Source: Micrococcales bacterium
GTDB lineage: Bacteria; Actinomycetota; Actinomycetes; Actinomycetales; Cellulomonadaceae
DNA: 6,883 bases
Assembly: GCA_009783975.1 (NCBI GenBank)
Contig: WRCL01000096.1
Span: 1 to 6,883 of the forward strand
Direction of reading: 5' to 3'
This document shows, piece by piece, positions 1 through 5,054 of the stretch. The position numbers were made by a program, and so were the translations under genes. The notes beneath the pieces are model-generated. The model made no database searches and was not told the origin of the DNA. It saw nothing but the letters and a program-made list of their open reading frames with translations. Position 1 is the first letter of the stretch. Each line of letters starts with the position of its first letter.

Positions 1-57
1 ACGCACGAGACCCAGTCGTTCGGGTGCGCGCGTGCGAAAGCCGCAGGTTCCGCCGAG
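1..57 (-). pseudogene. Truncated WD40-repeat gene fragment (paralogue of the large gene)
   Basis: Read on the minus strand, this edge segment encodes ASAEPAAFARAHPNDWVSC, nearly the same as residues 1290-1307 of the large caspase-STAND-WD40 protein. At DNA level, 1-56 matches 947-1002 at 50 of 56 positions, with the first 26 bases identical. Five of the six differences fall on third codon positions and are silent. The sixth changes Val to Phe. The copy therefore seems to have diverged while still coding. Homology stops abruptly at about 57. The reading frame stays open up to a stop at 165-167 but has no start codon there and no WD40 character, so the fragment has lost its 5' part. Any remaining 3' part lies beyond the left edge. 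It could be a relic, or the tail of a paralogue displaced by recombination. Confidence 0.6.
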
Positions 58-58
58 G

Positions 59-130
59 CCGCACTACGCCGGCGAGTTCGGCATCGGGCTCGGAGTCGTC
101 CTCGATGCTGTCGACCGCCTGCGCGACTGA
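59..130 (+). pseudogene. C-terminal tail of an unidentified gene, possibly a TetR-family regulator
   Basis: The plus strand reads HYAGEFGIGLGVVLDAVDRLRD and then TGA at 128-130. The EFGxGLxxxLDAxxRL pattern resembles the last helix of many TetR-family regulators, whose ends often read like FEFGLDxLLDGLxxL. Upstream of about 59 the same frame runs into the antisense of the WD40 fragment, so the gene appears cut at this junction. The match is short and made from memory of the family pattern. It could equally be the end of another helical protein or a chance reading. Nothing else is seen between 131 and 159. Confidence 0.28.
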
Positions 131-162
131 ACGAACGCCAGACGTCGAGGCTTCTCTCCGTG

Positions 163-174
163 TACTATCTAGTA
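163..174 (+). promoter_or_regulatory. Probable parD promoter -10 and autoregulatory operator dyad
   Basis: TACTATCTAGTA is a perfect inverted repeat with 5-bp arms (163-167 and 170-174) around TC, followed by a further TAGTA half-site at 173-177. It sits in an AT-rich patch that stands out from the GC-rich surroundings. TACTAT (163-168) also fits a TANNNT -10 element, and no good -35 is visible. Ribbon-helix-helix antitoxins usually bind short dyads in their own promoter, so overlap of the -10 with the dyad would allow autorepression. The operator role is inferred from position and symmetry. Confidence 0.45.
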
Positions 175-195
175 GTAATTGTTAGGAGAATGGCC

Positions 196-534
196 ATGCC
201 CACGAGTGTTGCGCTGGGAGACCACTTTGAGGGGTTCGTCCGCCAACAGCTGGTCAGCGGACGGTTCAACAACGTCAGCGAGGTCGTCCGCGCGGGACTG
301 CGGCTGCTCGAAGACGCTGACCAGCGCCGAGCCGCAGAGCTCGATGCTCTGCGTGCCGATGTGCGAGCCGGGCTCGCCTCCGGCCCGCGTGTATCCGCCG
401 AGGAGGTGTTCGACCGGCTGGACACCAAGTACGCCGCACAGGTGGCAGCCCGCGGGGGCCTGGGCAAGGAGGTCGCCATGCTGCGCCAGCTCGTCGCCAT
501 CGCCGCGTTGTCCACGCCAGAGCCTGGCGCGTAG
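196..534 (+). CDS. parD: ParD-family antitoxin, orphan, with extended C-terminus
   Basis: This 112-aa protein has the N-terminal ribbon-helix-helix DNA-binding domain of ParD antitoxins: the beta strand TSVALGDHF, then FVRQQLVSGRFNNVSEVVRAGLRLLE at about residues 14-39. A charged toxin-binding helix and the segment RVSAEEVFDRLDTKYAA follow, as in many ParD proteins. ATG 196 is chosen because AGGAG at 184-188 sits 7 nt upstream; ATG 190 would touch the Shine-Dalgarno, and GTG 160 would put the operator inside the gene. Family members usually have about 80-95 residues, so the last 20-25 residues (GLGKEVAMLRQLVAIAALST onward) look added. No ParE toxin follows; the next gene is convergent. AAGGAGG (466-472) and an in-frame ATG (478) inside the tail look like a toxin start that has lost its gene. 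It may be a solitary regulator or antitoxin, or a decayed ParDE module. Confidence 0.85.
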   Translation: MPTSVALGDHFEGFVRQQLVSGRFNNVSEVVRAGLRLLEDADQRRAAELDALRADVRAGLASGPRVSAEEVFDRLDTKYAAQVAARGGLGKEVAMLRQLVAIAALSTPEPGA

Positions 535-550
535 CCCGGCACCGTGACCC

Positions 551-583
551 CGATCGCCAGCACGACCGTGTGCGTGGCGATCG
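551..583. terminator. Hairpin between convergent genes, likely bidirectional terminator
   Basis: CGATCGCCA (551-559) and TGGCGATCG (575-583) form a perfect 9-bp stem. It continues inward as GCAC (560-563) paired with GTGC (570-573), with one bulged G at 574 and a 6-nt loop. It lies in the 51-bp gap between the stop codons of parD (plus) and the caspase-STAND gene (minus), where one hairpin could serve both. No T-run follows on either strand, which is common for terminators in high-GC actinobacteria. Termination activity is inferred. Confidence 0.55.
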
Positions 584-585
584 CC

Positions 586-3500
586 TCAGGGGCGTCCGCG
601 TAGGACGCGGTCGAGGAACTCGGGCCGGAGAAGGGCGACCCCGGCGGCGGTGGCGACGGCCAGGGCGCCGTCGGTGAAGGTCAGGGCGTTGACTGAGGCG
701 ACGACGTGGATCGCCGGGCTGGCAGGGCGGCCTGTGCCAGGGTCCCACATCTGGACGGTGCCGTCGCGGCTGCCGGTGGCGAGGATGGTGCGTCCGCAGG
801 TGCGGCCGAAGGCGACCGACCACACCCAGTCGGTGTGGTGCAACCGGTCGCCGCCGACGTCGCCGGTCGCCGGGTCCCACAGCTGCACCGTGCCGTCGTT
901 GGCGCCCGCGGCCAGGATCGTACGTCCACCGGCCCGCCCGAACGCCACGCACGAGACCCAGTCGTTCGGGTGTGCACGGGCGACGGCCGCAGGTTCGGCC
1001 GAACCGGGACCCGGGCCTGCGTGCCCTCGCAGCGGTTCGCCGACCGGTGCGCCGGTGGTCGGGTCCCACAGCCGGACGGTGCCGTCGTTGCTGGCGGTGG
1101 CCACGACGGTACGTCCGCCGGCTTTGCCGAAGGCGACCGACGTCACGTCGGCGGTGTGCCCGCGCAGCGGTTCGCCGAGCGGTGCGCCGGTGGCCGCGTC
1201 CCACAGCCGGGCGGTGCGGTCTTCGCTGGCGGTGGCCACGACGGTGCGCTCACCGACAGTGCCGAACACCACGCAGCGCACCGCGTCGACGTGTCCGTGC
1301 ATCGGTGCGCCGACCGGTTCGCATGTGGCCGCGTCCCACAGCTGGACCGTCCCGGACGTACCAGCGGCGGCCAGGACGGTGCGTCCGGCGACCTTCGCGA
1401 ACGCGACCGACAAGGTCCAGTCGCCGGTCTCCAGCGGTGCGCCCACCGGTTCGGCCGTCGCCGGGTCCCACAGCCGCAACGCCCCGTCGAGGCTCGCCGT
1501 GGCCATGAGCTTGCGAGAGCCGACCTTGTCGAACGCGACCGACAAGATCCCGCCGCTGTGCTGGTGGCCTGCGCCGGCGTCGGGATGGGGGTCCCACAGC
1601 CGGACGGTGCCGTGGTCGCTGGCGGTGACGAGCACGGCGCGTGCGTCGACCGTCCCGAACGCGACCGACGACACCCAGCTGGTGTGCCCGCGCAGAGGGT
1701 CGCCGAGTGGTTCGCCGGTGGCCGGGTCCCACAGCCGGACCGTGCGGTCGTGGCCGCCGCTGGCCAGGGTGCTGCGTCCGTCAACAGTGCCGAAGGCGAC
1801 CGACAGCACCTCTTTGGTGTGCCCGCGCAGGGGTCCGCCGACCGCTTCGCCGGTGGTCGCGTCCCACAGCCGGACGGTGTGGTCATAGCTGCCGGTGGCC
1901 AGCACAGGGCGGCCGTCCACCGTGTCGAACGCGACCGACGAGACCTCCCTGGTGTGCCCGTGCAGGGGTTCGGCGATGGGGTCGGCGGTCGTGGGGTCCC
2001 ACAGGCGTACGGTGCCGTCGTAGTTGCCGGTGGCCAGCACAGTCCGCGCTCCGACGTCGCCGAGCGCGACAACCCCACGGGCACGTTGCGGCAGGGGTTC
2101 GCCAATGGTCTCGCCTGTGGTCGGGTCCCACAGCCCGACCGTGCCGTAGGCGCTCCCGGTCGCCAGGACCGCGCGTCCACCAGCGGTGCCGAACGCCAGC
2201 GACGAGGTCACCCCGGTGTGCCCGTGCAAGGGTTCGCCGACCGGTTCGCCGGTCGCCGGGTCCCACAGCCGCACCGTCCGGTCAGAGTGGCTGGTTGCCA
2301 GCAAGGTGCGTCCCTCGACGTGGCCGAACGCCACCGCGGAGACCCAGTCGCTGTGGCCGCTCAGCGGTGGTCCTGTCGGTTTGCCGGTGCGCAGGCTCCA
2401 CAACCGGATGGTCCCGGTGACGCTGCCGGTGACGACGACCCCCATCGACGGTTCGACGGCCATGCACAGCAGACCAGGTGTGCTCACCAGGACGTTGCGG
2501 TCGGCCCAGGTGCGCCACCCCGACACCGACGGCGCGCCGAGAAGCTGGAACCGCAAGGCGGTGCGACGTTCGTCGAGGGTGCCGATCTGGTCCAGGTGTG
2601 GTTCGACGGCGGCCCACGCCGACAAGATGTGGGTCTCGGGGCTGTCAGGCAGCGGCAGGCCCAACCGTCCGCGGACCGACCGGCTGGTGTCCCACACGAG
2701 GAAACGTTCGGGGATGGTCTGGTCGGTCAGCACCTGGCCGTACGTCGCGTGGCCGACGAGGTGGCGGCAGACGTACGGGTCTGGTGGGTCCTCGGGCGGG
2801 ACCAGACGACCCAGCGCCGCGGCGATCCGGGCCTGGACCACCACCGTGGCGTCAGCCTCCGCCGGTGGCGGCTGGTCGTGCGGTTCGCTGCACACTGTCG
2901 CAGGCCGGTCGGTGAGGGTCGTGGTGACCGTGTCGTGGACGGGCCGGAAGACGCGCTGGCCGTCCTCGGCGGCGGTCATGACGAACACGCCCAGGGGCCC
3001 GCGCAGCACCTGGCGGATGACGGTGTTCCACTTGGCCATATCAGGTGGGTCGTCCCCGGCGACGGCAGCGGCCATCGTCGGCCACACATCACGCCAGGGG
3101 GTGCCGGCGCCGCGGGCCAGGGCCAGGGCGCGCAGGGCGGCGAGGTAGTCGCAGGCGGTCGTGGGGGTGCGGGTCGTGGCTGCTGCCTGCTCGGAGGCGG
3201 CCTGCTCGGCCAGGGTGAGGCGCAACATGGTGGGCAGGACCCTTTCCACCAGGTCCGGGCCGTCGGTGAGGTCGTCCAGGTCGATGTCGGTGCCGCGGGA
3301 CAACGCGTCGGCGACGACCCCGGCGTTGAGGAAGCTTGGCGGGTCCTGGCGCGACAACCAGCGCGAGACCTCGGCCTCCAGGTCCGGGCGCGGCCGGTAC
3401 GGGCCGTGGCTGCGGCGCAGCAACCCGGTGCTGTACTCGTGGACCTCGGTGCGTGCGTCGTCTTCGTCGGTGCGCACCGTGCGGTGGTCGACGAGGGCTT

Positions 3501-4869
3501 TGATCCCCGGGAGCACCGTGGCGGTGCGTGGGTCGTCACGTACCCCGACGATGGTCCGTGCTGCTGGGCTCCCGTCGGGCAGCCCGGTCCTGGTCAAGGC
3601 GGCCAGGACGTCGTGGACCAACGCTGTGGGGTCCGACGACTCGTCGATCCCGTCGAGCACGACGCACGCCGGGCGGCCGTGGGTGCCGGCGAACGCGAGC
3701 AGCCCGTTGGCGACACGTTCACGCACCGACAGCTGTTCGCTGCGTTCGGGGCGGGGCGCGGTCGGGCCGGCCAAGGCCCGCAGGACCAGGTCGGCCACCC
3801 GCTCGGGGGAGCGTCCGCGGGTGTCGACGGCGACGTCGACCGCTGCGTCTGGGGGAGTCAGGTGCGCTGGGACGTCGTCGACGAGCCGTGCGTACTGCGG
3901 GTCGGCCCGGAACCCGGCGTCAGCCAGGGTCACGGTCCGGGCGAGCACCGCGGACTTGCCGGTGCCGCGCGCCCCGGTGACCACGAGCAGCGGTTCGGCG
4001 TCCGGGTCGGCCAACCACGCGACAACCTGCTGCATGACGGGGGCCCGGCCGGTGAAGTACCAGCCCGGGTCGGTCACCGGAGCGCCTTTGACCCGGCCGA
4101 TCCAGTACTCGTCGATCCGTGTCGAGACGTACGCGGGGTTCGGCAGGGCGTGGGACTCCTCGACCCCGTACTGGCTGGCCGGGACCACCATGTTCGGCAC
4201 GATCGACACGGCTTTGGCCCGCACGCGTTGGGCAGCGACCTCGTCGAGCACCGCACGCAGCTCGTTGGGGGTCAGGAACTGCCGTGAGGCCGGGACCTGG
4301 TACCGCTCGTCCTTGAGCAGCTCGATCGCCTCGTCGAGCATCGAGGTCAGCTCGGCGAAGCCGGGGGTCTGGTACGGGTCGTCGGCGGTGCCGGTGACGA
4401 TGACGACCACCTGCGGCAACGTGCGGTCCGGGTCACGGGCCGGGTCACGCCGCACGTCACCGTGGAAGGTCTTCACCGGCGCCTCGACCTTGTGCGCGTA
4501 GCACGAGTCGATGATCACCAACCCGTGGCCTGCGGCCGAGTCGATGAGACGTTCGACCATCGGCACAGGGTCGTACACACCGTCCGCGGCTTCCAGGCGG
4601 TACCGCGAGTACGCCGGTGACCCGTGCCCGGTGATGTACACCGCGACGACCGACCCGTCGGGCACCTGCCCCAGCCGGGTCTGGAGCCCGTCGAGCTCGG
4701 CGCGGGTCACCGGCCGGCCGGCGAACAGGTCGTCGTCGGTGGTTGACGGGTTCCACCACCGGCGCACCGCGGCGACCTGGTCGGCGAGCCGCGCCTGCTC
4801 AGCTGCCGACGCTGAGTAGGCGACGAACGCGAAGTGCCGGCCGGTCGGCGTGTCGTTCGTGCTGGTCAC
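586..4869 (-). CDS. Caspase-like protease-STAND NTPase-WD40 (14 blades) NLR-like protein
   Basis: This 1427-aa protein has three parts. Residues about 10-220 are a caspase-like (C14) protease. A strand ends in VAVYITGHGS with catalytic His82, and LVIIDSCYAHK supplies Cys123. Residues about 270-480 are a STAND/NACHT-type P-loop NTPase, with Walker A GARGTGKS (299-306), Walker B ACVVLDGIDES (401-411) and a sensor-like strand TIVGVRDDP (439-447). Residues about 490-795 are mostly helical, including HLVGHATYGQVLTD, as in other actinobacterial STAND-WD40 proteins. Residues about 800-1415 hold 14 WD40 repeats. All key catalytic residues are present, so it should be active. In known relatives the propellers sense a trigger and NTP binding drives oligomerisation that activates the effector. 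GTG 4869 is the first start after an in-frame stop four codons upstream. No convincing Shine-Dalgarno precedes it, which fits leaderless translation. The role in phage defence or programmed cell death is inferred from architecture, and the trigger is unknown. No signal peptide or membrane helix is evident. Confidence 0.92.
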   Translation of the reverse strand: MTSTNDTPTGRHFAFVAYSASAAEQARLADQVAAVRRWWNPSTTDDDLFAGRPVTRAELDGLQTRLGQVPDGSVVAVYITGHGSPAYSRYRLEAADGVYDPVPMVERLIDSAAGHGLVIIDSCYAHKVEAPVKTFHGDVRRDPARDPDRTLPQVVVIVTGTADDPYQTPGFAELTSMLDEAIELLKDERYQVPASRQFLTPNELRAVLDEVAAQRVRAKAVSIVPNMVVPASQYGVEESHALPNPAYVSTRIDEYWIGRVKGAPVTDPGWYFTGRAPVMQQVVAWLADPDAEPLLVVTGARGTGKSAVLARTVTLADAGFRADPQYARLVDDVPAHLTPPDAAVDVAVDTRGRSPERVADLVLRALAGPTAPRPERSEQLSVRERVANGLLAFAGTHGRPACVVLDGIDESSDPTALVHDVLAALTRTGLPDGSPAARTIVGVRDDPRTATVLPGIKALVDHRTVRTDEDDARTEVHEYSTGLLRRSHGPYRPRPDLEAEVSRWLSRQDPPSFLNAGVVADALSRGTDIDLDDLTDGPDLVERVLPTMLRLTLAEQAASEQAAATTRTPTTACDYLAALRALALARGAGTPWRDVWPTMAAAVAGDDPPDMAKWNTVIRQVLRGPLGVFVMTAAEDGQRVFRPVHDTVTTTLTDRPATVCSEPHDQPPPAEADATVVVQARIAAALGRLVPPEDPPDPYVCRHLVGHATYGQVLTDQTIPERFLVWDTSRSVRGRLGLPLPDSPETHILSAWAAVEPHLDQIGTLDERRTALRFQLLGAPSVSGWRTWADRNVLVSTPGLLCMAVEPSMGVVVTGSVTGTIRLWSLRTGKPTGPPLSGHSDWVSAVAFGHVEGRTLLATSHSDRTVRLWDPATGEPVGEPLHGHTGVTSSLAFGTAGGRAVLATGSAYGTVGLWDPTTGETIGEPLPQRARGVVALGDVGARTVLATGNYDGTVRLWDPTTADPIAEPLHGHTREVSSVAFDTVDGRPVLATGSYDHTVRLWDATTGEAVGGPLRGHTKEVLSVAFGTVDGRSTLASGGHDRTVRLWDPATGEPLGDPLRGHTSWVSSVAFGTVDARAVLVTASDHGTVRLWDPHPDAGAGHQHSGGILSVAFDKVGSRKLMATASLDGALRLWDPATAEPVGAPLETGDWTLSVAFAKVAGRTVLAAAGTSGTVQLWDAATCEPVGAPMHGHVDAVRCVVFGTVGERTVVATASEDRTARLWDAATGAPLGEPLRGHTADVTSVAFGKAGGRTVVATASNDGTVRLWDPTTGAPVGEPLRGHAGPGPGSAEPAAVARAHPNDWVSCVAFGRAGGRTILAAGANDGTVQLWDPATGDVGGDRLHHTDWVWSVAFGRTCGRTILATGSRDGTVQMWDPGTGRPASPAIHVVASVNALTFTDGALAVATAAGVALLRPEFLDRVLRGRP
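625..2472 (-). repeat. Tandem DNA repeats encoding 14 WD40 blades
   Basis: Units of about 126-135 bp repeat along this part of the large gene, each ending in a codon run for (V)RLWD with a shared core like GGGTCCCACAGCCGGAC on the plus strand. The LW pairs lie near residues 823, 868, 913, 956, 1001, 1046, 1091, 1133, 1177, 1222, 1267, 1330 and 1374, so spacing is 42-45 residues except for one 63-residue step. A degenerate last blade (about 1389-1415) brings the count to 14. Blades 2-7 and 10-11 are most alike (GHTxxVxSVAFGTVDGRxVLATxSxDxTVRLWDPATGEP). Fourteen blades suit two closed seven-bladed propellers. The first and last units lack parts of the motif, as expected at closure points. Such near-identical units allow blade gain, loss or shuffling by recombination. 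Confidence 0.85.
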
Positions 4870-4875
4870 ACCGCC

Positions 4876-4881
4876 AGCCTA
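4876..4881 (-). promoter_or_regulatory. Candidate -10 element for leaderless transcription of the caspase-STAND gene
   Basis: On the minus strand TAGGCT ends exactly 7 nt upstream of the GTG at 4869, so transcription would start at or within a base of the start codon. Actinobacteria use many leaderless mRNAs with a TANNNT box in just this position, and it explains why no good Shine-Dalgarno precedes this large gene. The -35 region is weak. A 14-bp dyad, CCAGG-TTGG-CCTGG on the plus strand (4890-4903), covers the spacer and -35 area and may be an operator. All of this is read from sequence position only. Confidence 0.38.
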
Positions 4882-4889
4882 CCCAGTGA

Positions 4890-4903
4890 CCAGGTTGGCC
4901 TGG
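4890..4903. promoter_or_regulatory. Inverted repeat (possible operator) upstream of the caspase-STAND gene
   Basis: CCAGG (4890-4894) and CCTGG (4899-4903) flank TTGG as a perfect dyad. A slightly wider pairing of CCCAG (4882-4886) with CTGGG (4900-4904) overlaps it. The site lies 9-22 bp upstream of the TAGGCT box, where a bound protein would block RNA polymerase. No binding protein is identifiable. Short GC-rich dyads also arise by chance in such DNA. Confidence 0.25.
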
Positions 4904-4917
4904 GCATGTCTGGCGCG

Positions 4918-4980
4918 TCGTGCGGCCCGACACGCCCAGCTCCCACGCCGACACGCCCAGCTCGCGTCCCGAGACACCCA
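4918..4980 (-). repeat. Three 21-bp tandem repeats in the divergent intergenic region
   Basis: Read on the minus strand, units at 4960-4980, 4939-4959 and 4918-4938 all start with TGGGCGTGTCGG, exactly in the last two and with two changes in the first. Their 9-base tails vary more, though the first two share GAGC. A 21-bp period is two helical turns, so the cores lie on one face of the DNA, as for iterated regulator-binding sites. They sit centrally between the divergent starts at 4869 and 5055. In a minus-strand reading frame they would give a heptapeptide repeat LGVSxxE, but that frame has no ribosome binding site. Confidence 0.6.
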
Positions 4981-5024
4981 CGCCAGCGCAGTGGACCGGC
5001 GTTCCGGGCCGGGGCGGCGAGTCC

Positions 5025-5050
5025 TAAGGTGGGTACCGACGCGAAGGAGG
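5025..5050 (+). promoter_or_regulatory. Candidate -10 box and Shine-Dalgarno of the alpha/beta hydrolase gene
   Basis: TAAGGT (5025-5030) fits an actinobacterial -10, while the corresponding -35 near 5002-5007 is poor. A palindrome GGTACC (5032-5037) lies at the predicted transcription start. AAGGAGG (5044-5050) is a near-perfect Shine-Dalgarno 4 nt before GTG 5055. It decides the start codon and predicts efficient translation, in contrast to the divergent gene, which has no clear site. The ribosome binding site is certain enough; the promoter call is tentative. Confidence 0.45.
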
Positions 5051-5054
5051 AACC

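Noticed and set aside
160..195. GTG 160 as the parD start
   Set aside because: It would add 12 residues unlike any ParD N-terminus, place the operator dyad in the coding region and ignore the well-spaced AGGAG before ATG 196.
478..534. Separate small gene starting at ATG 478 behind AAGGAGG
   Set aside because: Only 18 codons, in the same frame as parD, with no recognisable product; treated as a remnant start inside the parD tail.
535..700. ParE toxin downstream of parD
   Set aside because: All three plus frames after 478 were read, and none shows ParE-type features; the caspase-STAND gene ends at 586 on the other strand.
625..2472. CRISPR array or other non-coding tandem array
   Set aside because: Units are about 130 bp, diverged, in frame and encode WD40 blades; no conserved short repeat with unique spacers exists.
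706..4287. Very long plus-strand open frame (1193 codons) opposite the caspase-STAND gene
   Set aside because: Its product is low-complexity repeats such as GRVPQPDGAV, which are the antisense of WD40 codons in GC-rich DNA. The minus frame has clear domains and catalytic motifs.
4799..4981. Minus-strand 60-codon frame with heptapeptide repeat LGVSxxE
   Set aside because: It has no Shine-Dalgarno, runs out of frame into the caspase gene, and its repeat is explained by the 21-bp DNA repeats.
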